18,615 bases of DNA from CAYJEQ01 sp964369235 (GTDB taxonomy: Bacteria; Bacillota; Clostridia; Oscillospirales; Ruminococcaceae). Positions 8,013 through 15,246 of this stretch are shown here, one piece after another. Position 1 is the first letter of the stretch. Each line of letters starts with the position of its first letter. Position numbers and translations under genes: made by a program. The notes below the pieces were generated by a model. That model saw only the letters and a program-made list of their open reading frames with translations. It had not been told where the DNA came from and ran no database searches. Where the stretch lies: assembly GCA_964369235.1 (NCBI GenBank), contig CAYJEQ010000054.1:1-18615 (forward strand). Reading direction: 5' to 3'.

Positions 8013-9728
8013 ATGAACTATTTAGACCTTTATTCACTATGGCTTAACTCAGTAGATGATCCTAACCTACTAGATGAGCTTAAAGCAATGGACAAAAAAG
8101 AAGATGAGATTAAAGACAGATTTTACAAAACCCTTGCATTTGGCACAGGGGGACTTCGTGGCATATTAGGTGCTGGAACTAATCGTATGAATATATACAC
8201 AGTGGCACAGGCTACTCAAGGTTTTGCAGATTATCTAAATGATAATTTCACAAACCCTGCAGTGGCAATTGCCAATGACAGCCGTAATATGTCCAGTGAT
8301 TTTGCTATTTGTACAGCAATAGTTTTTGCAGCTAATGGTATTAAGGTAAATATCTTTAGGGATATTGCCCCAACGCCTCTACTATCATATGCAGTGAGAA
8401 AGCTAAACTGCCAAGGTGGTGTGGTGGTAACAGCCAGCCATAATCCAGCTATATACAATGGCTACAAAGCATATAATGATAAAGGTTGCCAGATTACAGC
8501 GGATATAGCAGATCAGGTTATAAAGAATATCGGAAAAACTGATATTTTCACAGGGGTTAAAACCATTAAAATGGAAGATGCTATAGAAAAAGGCCTGGTA
8601 AACTATATTGGCGAGGAGCTAATAGAGGAGTACAAAGCTGATTTAGTAAAGGCTCAGTATCGTCCAGAGATTACAGCAGATAGCCCACTGGAGGTGGTAT
8701 ATACCCCACTAAACGGTGCTGGTTATAAAATCTGCCCAGCCCTACTAGATACCATAGGTATTAAAAACCTACATATAGTGGAAGAACAGTCACAGCCTGA
8801 TGGTAACTTCCCAACCTGCCCATATCCTAACCCAGAGATGAAAGAAGCTCTACAACTAGGCATAGAAAAGCTAAAGGCAACTAATGCCCATATACTACTA
8901 GCTACCGACCCTGACGCAGACCGTGTAGGGGTAGCAGTAAAACAGGGTGAGGATATTCAGATACTTACAGGTGATGAGGTAGGTTTACTACTACTTAACT
9001 ATGTTATGGTATCTGCTAAGGAGCTAGGACTGGCGGAAAAACCACTGGTTGCTATTAAATCTATAGTATCCTCTAAAATGGCAGATGTTATTACTAAGGC
9101 TCATGGTGGCAGAATAAAATCCGTTTTAACAGGGTTTAAAAACATCGGTGAGTATATGGATATACTGGAAGCTGAGGGCAAGGAGCAGTTTATCTTTGCT
9201 TATGAGGAAAGCTGTGGTTATCTAAGTCACCCACTAATTAGGGATAAAGACGCACCTAATGCCATAGCACTATTTACCGAGATGGCAGCATGGTATCTAT
9301 CCATGGGCAAAACTGTGGTAGATGGCTTAAATGAGCTATATGAAGAACATGGTTACTATATATCCAGATCCCTAAGCTATGGTTTTGAGGGCTTTAGTGG
9401 TGAGGAAGTTATGAAGGGTATTATGGCAGAGCTAAGAGAAGGCAAACTGCCACAAAGCAGTAAGGTTAAGATTAATCTAACTAAGGATTATCTAACAGGA
9501 AAGGTAGTGGGTAATGACTATACCACAGCTACCCAACCACTGCCAAAAACCGACATGGTGGAGTTTATACTAGAGGGTGGCAATTCCTTTATGGTGCGCC
9601 CATCTGGTACCGAGCCTAAGATGAAGGTTTACTACTTTACCAAACATAAGGATAAAGCAGTAGCGAATAAGCAGTTTAAAGACATATCTAAATTTGTAGG
9701 GGACTACATTAAGTCAAAACAGAAATAA
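8013..9728 (+). CDS. Phosphoglucomutase / phosphomannomutase
   Basis: Alpha-D-phosphohexomutase, 571 aa, interconverting hexose 1- and 6-phosphates and so linking glycolysis to cell-wall, glycogen and polysaccharide precursors. All four active-site loops are present: the phosphoserine loop TASHNP (140-145, Ser142), the Mg-binding DPDADR (299-304), the sugar-specificity loop YEESCGY (397-403) and the phosphate-binding RPSGTEP (529-535). The N-terminal FGTGGLRG (43-50) and the length are typical of the PgcA-like group of Firmicutes, which usually uses glucose 1-phosphate. GAGGTGG stands just before the ATG. It is a single-gene unit between two terminators. Glucose versus mannose preference is not decided by the sequence. 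Confidence 0.95.
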   Translation: MNYLDLYSLWLNSVDDPNLLDELKAMDKKEDEIKDRFYKTLAFGTGGLRGILGAGTNRMNIYTVAQATQGFADYLNDNFTNPAVAIANDSRNMSSDFAICTAIVFAANGIKVNIFRDIAPTPLLSYAVRKLNCQGGVVVTASHNPAIYNGYKAYNDKGCQITADIADQVIKNIGKTDIFTGVKTIKMEDAIEKGLVNYIGEELIEEYKADLVKAQYRPEITADSPLEVVYTPLNGAGYKICPALLDTIGIKNLHIVEEQSQPDGNFPTCPYPNPEMKEALQLGIEKLKATNAHILLATDPDADRVGVAVKQGEDIQILTGDEVGLLLLNYVMVSAKELGLAEKPLVAIKSIVSSKMADVITKAHGGRIKSVLTGFKNIGEYMDILEAEGKEQFIFAYEESCGYLSHPLIRDKDAPNAIALFTEMAAWYLSMGKTVVDGLNELYEEHGYYISRSLSYGFEGFSGEEVMKGIMAELREGKLPQSSKVKINLTKDYLTGKVVGNDYTTATQPLPKTDMVEFILEGGNSFMVRPSGTEPKMKVYYFTKHKDKAVANKQFKDISKFVGDYIKSKQK

Positions 9729-9737
9729 TAAAATCAA

Positions 9738-9775
9738 AAAACCAACCTTTTCGCTGAATAGGTTGGTTTTGTTTT
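9738..9775 (+). terminator. Intrinsic terminator of the phosphohexomutase gene
   Basis: A ten-bp perfect stem (AAAACCAACC, 9738-9747, with 9761-9770) and a 13-base loop, followed by GTTTTATATT. It lies ten bases past the stop codon. Confidence 0.88.
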
Positions 9776-9816
9776 ATATTAATGGGTTAGGGTGTGGTAG
9801 GATATTAATTTAGACT

Positions 9817-9978
9817 TATGCTACAGCATTATTATAGTGGTGACGGATAATGGTGTCTACTAGCTCTGCCCTAAGCCACAGCACCTCAGCAGGGGGCGTT
9901 GCCCCATACATTTACAGCTGCATCTTATTTATAAGCCTAATACCCCAGTAACTTTTATCGTCAGATAAAATGTAACCA
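9817..9978 (+). repeat. Left arm of a long imperfect inverted repeat
   Basis: This arm pairs with 10397-10557. The best-conserved core is 9864-9908, which matches the reverse complement of 10466-10510 over 45 bases with only a few differences (CTCTGCC, AAGCCACAGCACCTCAGC, then GGGGCGTTGCCCCATA). Similarity continues outward (TATAATAATGCT on the reverse strand) and inward to a hairpin at 9951-9973. The core contains the small hairpin GGGGC-GTT-GCCCC. Confidence 0.8.
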
Positions 9979-10022
9979 CTGTTTGAATAAATTCAAACAG
10001 GCAAGTTTTTGCAAGCAAAAAC
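9979..10022. repeat. Two adjacent palindromes, each centred on AA
   Basis: A ten-base arm CTGTTTGAAT (9979-9988) and its exact reverse complement (9991-10000) flank AA. Immediately after, GTTTTTGC (10005-10012) and GCAAAAAC (10015-10022) also flank AA. The arms are perfect and the spacers identical. They could form cruciforms or be protein-binding sites. Confidence 0.7.
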
Positions 10023-10058
10023 ATTGCAACTCAGGAGATGTGAATTATAGGGTGCTGA

Positions 10059-10092
10059 TTTAGGGAAGGGCTTGTGTGTGCCCTTCCCTAAA
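10059..10092. repeat. Perfect 13-bp hairpin
   Basis: TTTAGGGAAGGGC (10059-10071) and its exact reverse complement (10080-10092) enclose the eight-base loop TTGTGTGT. No T-run follows on either strand, so it is not a standard terminator. A smaller hairpin CCATCCT/AGGATGG follows at 10096-10115. Confidence 0.75.
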
Positions 10093-10356
10093 GACCCATC
10101 CTACCACAAGGATGGCACTAAGACACTGATACCTCTAAAACTAACAGCCCCTTGACCCCACCAAAACAGCTTTCTCCCTGTCAGTAAGATTACATTACAG
10201 TTATGACGAAAACTAATCATAAGTGAAAATCACCCATCTACTGAATTAAAATATTATAGAAAAAGTAAAGGTGGGAAATGCTCTGGGGGAATCAAAAGGA
10301 ACTGGCTGTAAGTTAGAAACTGAGTGTATCCCCCTTTTGTCGTTTTAAGGGAGATT

Positions 10357-10388
10357 TTTAAGAGGGAGAATCGAAACTCCCTCTTAAA
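10357..10388. repeat. Perfect 12-bp hairpin next to the right repeat arm
   Basis: TTTAAGAGGGAG (10357-10368) and its exact reverse complement (10377-10388) enclose an eight-base loop AATCGAAA. It sits just inside the right arm, as the 9979-10000 palindrome sits just inside the left arm. Confidence 0.75.
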
Positions 10389-10396
10389 TCACTTTT

Positions 10397-10557
10397 TGGT
10401 GACTTTTGCGTGACGGCAAAAGTTGCTGGGGGATTTGGTTTATAAGGGGATAACCGTAATATTGCTATGGGGCAACGCCCCTAGCTGAGGTGCTGTGGCT
10501 TTAGGCAGAGTTAACAGATTGAAATAACCTAACCAATTATAACAATGCTACGATATA
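10397..10557 (-). repeat. Right arm of the long imperfect inverted repeat
   Basis: Reverse-complement partner of 9817-9978. It contains the hairpin ACTTTTGC/GCAAAAGT (10402-10409 with 10416-10423), the core 10466-10510, and an outward stretch ending near CCAATTATAACAATGCT (10533-10549). Confidence 0.8.
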
Positions 10558-10578
10558 GATATGAGCAACTAGATTACA

Positions 10579-10599
10579 GTAATATTGCTATGGGGCAAC
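10579..10599 (-). repeat. Partial direct copy of the repeat core
   Basis: Twenty-one bases identical to 10456-10476, starting GTAATATTGCTATGGGG, after which the two sequences diverge. It looks like a truncated extra copy beside the right arm. Confidence 0.8.
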
Positions 10600-10651
10600 C
10601 TCCATGCTATAACACTATGCCATAATCCTAAGCCAAACACAAACAACAAAA

Positions 10652-10684
10652 AAACAGGGATAGATATTACATCCATCCCTGTTT
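10652..10684 (-). terminator. Second terminator downstream of enolase
   Basis: A ten-bp perfect stem AAACAGGGAT/ATCCCTGTTT with a 13-base loop. On the minus strand it runs into TTTTTTT (about 10654-10648), the expected tail, so it would stop transcripts reading past the enolase hairpin. Confidence 0.7.
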
Positions 10685-10726
10685 GTATGATTAAAGGTTA
10701 TTTATCAAATATTGGGGTAAAATTAT

Positions 10727-10769
10727 TTGGGGTGACTTCCCTCGCCGACGGCGTGGGAAGTCACCCCAA
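10727..10769 (-). terminator. Very stable hairpin just past enolase
   Basis: A perfect 15-bp stem (10727-10741 with 10755-10769) capped by an inner CGCC-GAC-GGCG stem. It lies 29 bases past the enolase stop. The tail on the minus strand is only moderately U-rich (ATAATTTTA), so it may end or protect the mRNA and rely on the second terminator at 10652-10684. Confidence 0.7.
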
Positions 10770-10798
10770 CAATTGATATAAAATCTGATTAAATCAAA

Positions 10799-12097
10799 TT
10801 ACTTCTTAACATTGTAGAAGCAGTCGGAACCTAGGTACTGTGCAACATCACCTAGCTCGTCTTCGATTCTTAGTAGCTGATTGTACTTAGCAATACGGTC
10901 TGTACGGCTCATGGAACCAGTCTTAATCTGACCAGCGTTAAAACCAACAGCGATATCAGCAATAGTTGTGTCTTCTGTTTCACCACTTCTATGGGAAACA
11001 ACACAAGTGTAACCAGCTTCCTTAGCCATCTGCATAGCGTCGAAAGTTTCTGTTAGTGTACCAATCTGGTTAACCTTAATTAGGATTGCATTACCGATAC
11101 CCTTTTCGATACCTTCTTTTAGGATCTTAGGATTTGTAACAAATAGATCATCACCAACGATCTGGATTTTGTCCCCAAGTCTGTCAGTTAGAAGTTTCCA
11201 ACCATCCCAGTCGCTTTCACCTAGACCATCTTCGATGGATACGATTGGATATTTTTCTACCCACTGAGCGTACATTTCAATCATCTCAGCAGTTGTCTTA
11301 GTACCCTGTCCGGATTTCTTTAGGTTGTAGTTGCCAGCTTCTCTATCGTGGAACTCAGAAGCAGCTACATCTAGTGCGATAGCAATATCATCACCAGGCT
11401 TGTAACCAGCCTTCTCAATAGCTTCAACGATTAGTGTTAGTGGCTCTTCGTTACCGTCGTTACAGCTAGGAGCAAAACCACCCTCATCACCAACATTGGT
11501 GTTGTAGCCTTTTGCCTTAAGAACGCCTCTTAGTGTATGGAATACTTCAGCACCCATTCTTAGAGCTTCCTTAATGTTCTTAGCGCCAACTGGCATAATC
11601 ATAAATTCCTGGAAATCTACTGTTGAGTCAGCATGGCTACCACCATTAACAACATTCATCATTGGTACTGGTAGTGTTTTGCCGTTAAAGCCACCAAAGT
11701 ATTTGTATAGAGGCATACCGTAGAAATCAGCTGCTGCACGAGCACAAGCCATGGATACACCTAGGATTGCGTTAGCGCCTAGCTTGGATTTAAAATCAGT
11801 ACCATCTAATTTAAGCATTGTGTGGTCAATTAGATTCTGATCAGTTACATCCATACCAAGGATTTCTTCAGCAATAATGTTATTTACATTGTCAACTGCT
11901 TTAGTTACACCTTTACCTAGGAAACGGGATTTGTCACCGTCACGAAGCTCTAGAGCTTCTCTCTCACCTGTGGAAGCACCTGATGGCACCATTGCTCTAC
12001 CGAATGCACCTGATTCAGTATATACCTCAACTTCGATTGTCGGATTGCCTCGGGAATCAATTACTTCACGAGCGTAAACATCAACTATAATAGACAT
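10799..12097 (-). CDS. eno: Enolase
   Basis: Phosphopyruvate hydratase, 432 aa, full length, converting 2-phosphoglycerate to phosphoenolpyruvate in glycolysis. Catalytic Glu205 lies in GDEGGF and Lys341 in the family signature ILIKVNQIGTLTET (338-351). The Mg ligands are Asp243, Glu289 and Asp316, and the substrate residues His369-Arg370-Ser371 and Lys392 are all present. The late SMSRTDR (395-401) replaces the more usual SASRTDR, a harmless-looking change. A strong AGGAGG stands about ten bases before the ATG, and the promoter is near consensus, fitting a highly expressed gene. It is a single-gene unit on the minus strand with two terminator hairpins. Confidence 0.98.
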   Translation of the reverse strand: MSIIVDVYAREVIDSRGNPTIEVEVYTESGAFGRAMVPSGASTGEREALELRDGDKSRFLGKGVTKAVDNVNNIIAEEILGMDVTDQNLIDHTMLKLDGTDFKSKLGANAILGVSMACARAAADFYGMPLYKYFGGFNGKTLPVPMMNVVNGGSHADSTVDFQEFMIMPVGAKNIKEALRMGAEVFHTLRGVLKAKGYNTNVGDEGGFAPSCNDGNEEPLTLIVEAIEKAGYKPGDDIAIALDVAASEFHDREAGNYNLKKSGQGTKTTAEMIEMYAQWVEKYPIVSIEDGLGESDWDGWKLLTDRLGDKIQIVGDDLFVTNPKILKEGIEKGIGNAILIKVNQIGTLTETFDAMQMAKEAGYTCVVSHRSGETEDTTIADIAVGFNAGQIKTGSMSRTDRIAKYNQLLRIEDELGDVAQYLGSDCFYNVKK

Positions 12098-12181
12098 TTT
12101 TGTGTTCCTCCTAATAAGTGTAAAAAATTTTTTTGCTGTGCTTAAGGTTACCCCAGTGGCACTAGCTTTTCATGTAGTATA

Positions 12182-12210
12182 ATTGTACTCCAATATCTGT
12201 TAGCTGTCAA
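12182..12210 (-). promoter_or_regulatory. Promoter of eno
   Basis: On the minus strand, a perfect TTGACA (12210-12205) and TACAAT (12187-12182) are exactly 17 bases apart. The start point would be near 12175, giving a leader of about 78 bases. Confidence 0.88.
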
Positions 12211-12221
12211 CATATTCACAA
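12204..12221 (-). promoter_or_regulatory. Rex-like operator candidate overlapping the eno -35 box
   Basis: Minus-strand TTGTGAATATGTTGACAG resembles the Rex consensus TTGTGAA-N4-TTCACAA, with two mismatches in the second half-site. It covers the -35 element, a normal repressor position. The match is imperfect, and part of it is forced by the TTGACA box itself. Confidence 0.35.
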
Positions 12222-12271
12222 TGTGGATTTTCTTCTTTATGGAGGCTTTAGTCTAGTAAAATTTCCATGTT

Positions 12272-12300
12272 TTTACCATCATATTTTCACAGTATATAAT
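12272..12300 (+). promoter_or_regulatory. Candidate plus-strand promoter of a small transcript
   Basis: TTTACC (12272-12277) and a perfect TATAAT (12295-12300) are 17 bases apart. The -35 box matches consensus at four of six positions. It overlaps the first PerR-like box. In such AT-rich sequence a chance match is possible. Confidence 0.35.
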
Positions 12301-12331
12301 AATTATACCAACTATTTTATAATTATTATGG
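12294..12331. promoter_or_regulatory. Two PerR-box-like (Fur-family) sequences
   Basis: 12294-12308 (ATATAATAATTATAC) and 12317-12331 (TTATAATTATTATGG) each match the B. subtilis PerR box TTATAATNATTATAA at 13 of 14 or 12 of 14 fixed positions or nearby. Their centres are 23 bases apart, and together they also form an 11-bp inverted repeat (12296-12306 with 12319-12329). AT-richness raises the chance of coincidence. Confidence 0.35.
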
Positions 12332-12480
12332 CAAATTTGCGCTATACTATGCAACAAAGCTATAATAATTCTCCACTATATCTAAAATAATAGGTAATAA
12401 TTAATTTTTTGCGACTTTTATCTTAACAATACGAATTGTAGATGTATACAAGTTTACCCCTATAATACAGGGGCTTTTTT
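12307..12480 (+). ncRNA. Possible small RNA of about 170 nt
   Basis: Bounded by the promoter candidate at 12272-12300 and the terminator-like hairpin at 12457-12480, with no convincing reading frame between. It contains the palindrome GCAAATTTGC (12331-12340). No known RNA family was recognised. This is inference from the boundaries only. Confidence 0.2.
12457..12480 (+). terminator. Short intrinsic terminator in the eno-desulfurase interval
   Basis: CCCCT (12457-12461) pairs with AGGGG (12469-12473) around a seven-base loop, followed by C and six T. The stem is only five pairs. No annotated gene ends upstream on this strand, which is why a small transcript is suggested. Confidence 0.5.
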
Positions 12481-12595
12481 ATGCTTGTTTAGAATATAGC
12501 TCCTTGTATCACTAAGGTTACAGTATGTAATAAAACTCCACTGAAATGAATAGTTTGTAAAACTTTGACATATGTAAGTTTTTATCCTTAAATCA

Positions 12596-12624
12596 TTGAA
12601 TTTAAAGGCTTTATATTGTATAAT
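12596..12624 (+). promoter_or_regulatory. Promoter of the cysteine desulfurase-thiI operon
   Basis: TTGAAT (12596-12601) and a perfect TATAAT (12619-12624) with a 17-base spacer. The start point would be near 12631. An alternative -35, a perfect TTGACA at 12565-12570, has only a weak partner (TTAAAT at 12588). Confidence 0.65.
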
Positions 12625-12693
12625 AATAGATTGAGATGGTATGTAAAGCTAGATATAACTAGATAGATGTATATATAGAAAGGCATGGAAAGA

Positions 12694-13842
12694 ATGAGTA
12701 AAGAAATTTATCTGGATAATAGTTCCACCACCAAGGTAAGCCCAGCAGTGGCACAGGTGGTAATGGACACCATGACAGATAACTACGGCAACCCCTCCTC
12801 CCTACATAGCAAGGGATTACAGGCAGAGCTTGCGATAGAGAAGGCTGCTGATATAATAGCCAAAGGCTTAGGGGTAAAACCACAGGAGATAATATTTACC
12901 TCCGGAGGTACCGAAGCTAATAATCTTGCAATTTTTGGTGGAGTAGAGGCAAAGAAACGCCGTGGCAAAAAAATAATCACCACTGCCCTAGAACACTCTT
13001 CGGTGCTATCAGCTGTAAAAGAGTTAGGAAAAGATGGTTATGACTGTGTTTTTGTAGAGCCTAATGCAGAAGGTTTAATTACAGCTATGGATATAGCTGA
13101 TAAGGTGGACGATAGTACAATTTTGGTATCGGTAATGGCAGTAAACAACGAAACAGGGCAGATACTACCTATACAAGAGATTGCTAAGGCTGTAAGAGCT
13201 AAAAATAAAGATACTCTAATCCACTGTGATGGTGTACAGGCTTTTGGCAAGATACCACTACCTATAAATAAATGGGATGTGGATTTACTTACCATTAGTG
13301 GACATAAAATACACTGCCCTAAGGGAGTAGGTGCCCTTTACATAAAAAAAGGTGTTAGACTTATCCCAAGACAGATAGGTGGAGCACAACAGGGCAAAAT
13401 CCGACCAGGAACACAGGCTGTTCCATTAATAGTGGGATTTGGCAAGGCTAGTGAAATAGCCCTAGGTAATATTAAAACAAATTACAGCAAAGCAGAGGGG
13501 TTATATAACCATCTAGCAGAGAAAATATCTAAGATAGATGGTATAGAGATAAACTCCCCAGTGGCAGGTAGCCCCTATGTAATGAATATTTCTGTAGAGG
13601 GGTATCGTTCGGAGATAATGCTTCATGCCCTAGAGCAGAAAGGTATATACCTATCCTCAGGCTCAGCTTGTAGCAAAGGGGAAAAAAGCCATGTGCTATC
13701 TGCTATGGGGTTAAGTAATAGCAGAATAGACAGTGGTTTAAGGGTGAGTTTTTCCTGTGACACCACCATAGAGCAGATAGATATATTTATAGATGAAATA
13801 GAAACTGCAATGGCAAAGCTAATAAAGGTAGCAGCTAAATAG
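12694..13842 (+). CDS. Cysteine desulfurase (NifS/IscS family) paired with ThiI
   Basis: PLP enzyme, 382 aa, that removes sulfur from cysteine and passes it on as a persulfide. Visible: N-terminal IYLDNSSTT (5-13), TSGGTEANN (69-77), His101, Asp179 (HCDGVQ), the PLP-binding Lys205 in SGHKIH, and the persulfide Cys326 in SSGSACSKGE. The start at 12694 was chosen over an ATG at 12685 because the ribosome site AGAAAGG is one base from the earlier ATG but about ten from this one, and homologs begin close to IYLDN. It is followed 54 bases later by thiI. In B. subtilis the equivalent neighbour (NifZ) supplies ThiI with sulfur, so the same dedicated role is likely here rather than general Fe-S assembly. 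No iscU-type gene is present nearby. Confidence 0.95.
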   Translation: MSKEIYLDNSSTTKVSPAVAQVVMDTMTDNYGNPSSLHSKGLQAELAIEKAADIIAKGLGVKPQEIIFTSGGTEANNLAIFGGVEAKKRRGKKIITTALEHSSVLSAVKELGKDGYDCVFVEPNAEGLITAMDIADKVDDSTILVSVMAVNNETGQILPIQEIAKAVRAKNKDTLIHCDGVQAFGKIPLPINKWDVDLLTISGHKIHCPKGVGALYIKKGVRLIPRQIGGAQQGKIRPGTQAVPLIVGFGKASEIALGNIKTNYSKAEGLYNHLAEKISKIDGIEINSPVAGSPYVMNISVEGYRSEIMLHALEQKGIYLSSGSACSKGEKSHVLSAMGLSNSRIDSGLRVSFSCDTTIEQIDIFIDEIETAMAKLIKVAAK

Positions 13843-13896
13843 GTTTGAAAATAGATTTTAAAGTAGAGTCACTGAGAGGAAGGTAAAGGTACTAAG

Positions 13897-15069
13897 ATGA
13901 AAGAAATTATACTAATAAAAAATGGTGAAATAGCACTTAAGGGGCTTAATCGTGCTTCCTTTGAGGATATGCTAATAAGAAACTGTAAGCGCCGAGTGGA
14001 GGAGCTGGGAAAGTTTAAATTTTACAAGGCACAGTCTACAATCTACTGTGAGCCAGTAAGCGAGGATATTGACCTAGATGAAACCATGGATAGACTGGGT
14101 AAGGTATTTGGGATAGCTGGACTAACAAGAAGCTGTGTAGTTGAGAAAAACTGGGAGGACATTGTTGCAATGGCGCCAGTATACCTAGCAGAGGTACTAG
14201 GTAATGCTAGAACATTTAAGGTTAATGCTAAAAGAGCAGATAAGAAGTTCCCAATGGGATCTCCTGAAATATGTATGGAGCTAGGTGGTATCCTACTATC
14301 TAAATTCCCCCACCTAAAGGTTGATGTAAGAAATCCACAGGTAAATGTTACGGTGGAAATTCGTGACTTTGGGGCATATATCCATGCAGATCAGATAGTG
14401 GGTGCAGGTGGTATGCCTGTAGGCTCTAGTGGTAGAGGTGCACTGCTAGTAAGTGGTGGTATCGACAGCCCAGTAGCTGGCTACATGATGGCAAAAAGAG
14501 GCCTTGAGCTATGTGCAATTCACTTTGTAAGCCCTCCTTACACTAGCGAGCGAGCAAAGTTAAAGGTAGTTACCCTATGTGAAAAAATGGGTGCATACAG
14601 TGGCAGAGTAAAGCTATTTGTGGTGCATTTTACCAAGATGCAGGAGCAGATTAGAGAGCATTGCCCAGAGGATATGTTTACCATAATTATGCGTAGATAT
14701 ATGATGAAGGTAGCAGAGAAGATTGCAGGACAGTACGGTGCTTCTGCTCTGATTACAGGGGAGAGTTTAGCACAGGTGGCAAGTCAGACTATACAGGCTA
14801 TAGCTTGTACCGATGTAGCTTGTGATATGCCTGTACTTCGTCCACTTATCGGTATGGACAAGGACGAAATAGTAGAAATCGCAAGGGATATAGACACCTT
14901 TGAAACCTCTATACTGCCTTATGAGGACTGCTGTACAGTGTTTACACCAAAGCACCCTAAAACCAAGCCGAAAATTTACGATGTGCTAAAGGCAGAGGAA
15001 AATCTACTAGATGCAGAAGCAATGATTAAGGAATGTGTAGAAACAGTGGAGGTTATCCAGATAGGATAA
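13897..15069 (+). CDS. thiI: tRNA uracil 4-sulfurtransferase ThiI (short form)
   Basis: Makes 4-thiouridine at position 8 of tRNA: it adenylates the uridine with ATP and adds sulfur from a partner desulfurase. 390 aa with an N-terminal ferredoxin-like domain (1-60), THUMP domain (about 60-165), and PP-loop ATP pyrophosphatase domain starting LLVSGGIDSPVAGYMMAKRG (183-202, PP-loop 186-191). The C-terminal rhodanese domain of E. coli ThiI is absent, as in Bacillus. The motif PYEDCC (341-346) supplies cysteines near the expected catalytic position. AAAGG precedes the ATG by about eight bases. Second gene of the operon; the desulfurase just upstream is the obvious sulfur donor. Confidence 0.96.
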   Translation: MKEIILIKNGEIALKGLNRASFEDMLIRNCKRRVEELGKFKFYKAQSTIYCEPVSEDIDLDETMDRLGKVFGIAGLTRSCVVEKNWEDIVAMAPVYLAEVLGNARTFKVNAKRADKKFPMGSPEICMELGGILLSKFPHLKVDVRNPQVNVTVEIRDFGAYIHADQIVGAGGMPVGSSGRGALLVSGGIDSPVAGYMMAKRGLELCAIHFVSPPYTSERAKLKVVTLCEKMGAYSGRVKLFVVHFTKMQEQIREHCPEDMFTIIMRRYMMKVAEKIAGQYGASALITGESLAQVASQTIQAIACTDVACDMPVLRPLIGMDKDEIVEIARDIDTFETSILPYEDCCTVFTPKHPKTKPKIYDVLKAEENLLDAEAMIKECVETVEVIQIG

Positions 15070-15084
15070 TAGTTTAAAAGATGG

Positions 15085-15129
15085 GTTTTGTGCTTTGGGG
15101 TCATTATAACACCCCGAAACACACAAAAC
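15085..15129 (+). terminator. Two-tier hairpin after thiI, weak terminator candidate
   Basis: Outer stem GTTTTGTG/CACAAAAC (15085-15092 with 15122-15129) encloses an inner GGGGT/ACCCC stem (15097-15101 with 15111-15115). There is no immediate T-run; ATTTTT comes only at about 15141. It may end the operon inefficiently or have another role. Confidence 0.35.
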
Positions 15130-15246
15130 ACCGAGAAAGAATTTTTAGAATATTTAATACTAGGTAACTAAGGTTATTTTAGGGGGATGGGATGTTATTT
15201 TGCCATAAAGTGGTAAACACCCCTAATAAAAGAAGGGAGTGTTATA

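Larger units (their letters stand above)
9776..10798. other. Intergenic region of about 1 kb: inverted repeats and hairpins, no gene
   Basis: I see no convincing protein gene here. An ATG-initiated frame at 10585-10776 runs through two hairpins and lacks a ribosome site. The region holds a pair of long imperfect inverted arms (9817-9978 and 10397-10557), at least five strong hairpins, a partial third copy of the arm core at 10579-10599, and the enolase terminator hairpins. The arrangement resembles a non-autonomous mobile or repeat element rather than coding DNA. Confidence 0.75.
12098..12693. other. Divergent intergenic region between eno and the cysteine desulfurase gene
   Basis: Nearly 600 bases, very AT-rich in the middle. 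It holds the eno promoter (12182-12210) with a Rex-like site over its -35, two PerR-box-like sequences (12294-12331), a plus-strand promoter candidate (12272-12300), a short terminator-like hairpin (12457-12480) and the desulfurase promoter (12596-12624). The only small ATG frame seen, 20 codons from 12328, has no ribosome site. Confidence 0.7.

Noticed and set aside
10585..10776. 63-codon plus-strand frame between the repeats and enolase
   Set aside because: It begins inside a repeat copy, crosses two terminator hairpins, has no ribosome site and has no recognisable protein features.
9776..10798. Possible CRISPR or transposase remnant in the 1-kb gene-free region
   Set aside because: No regularly spaced repeats and no transposase-like frame on either strand; long inverted arms explain the structure better.
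12098..12181. Riboswitch or T-box in the enolase leader
   Set aside because: The leader is only about 78 bases and shows no conserved aptamer or T-box motif that I recognise.
12685..12693. Earlier ATG of the cysteine desulfurase
   Set aside because: Only one base separates it from the ribosome site; the ATG at 12694 has correct spacing and the family-like N-terminus.
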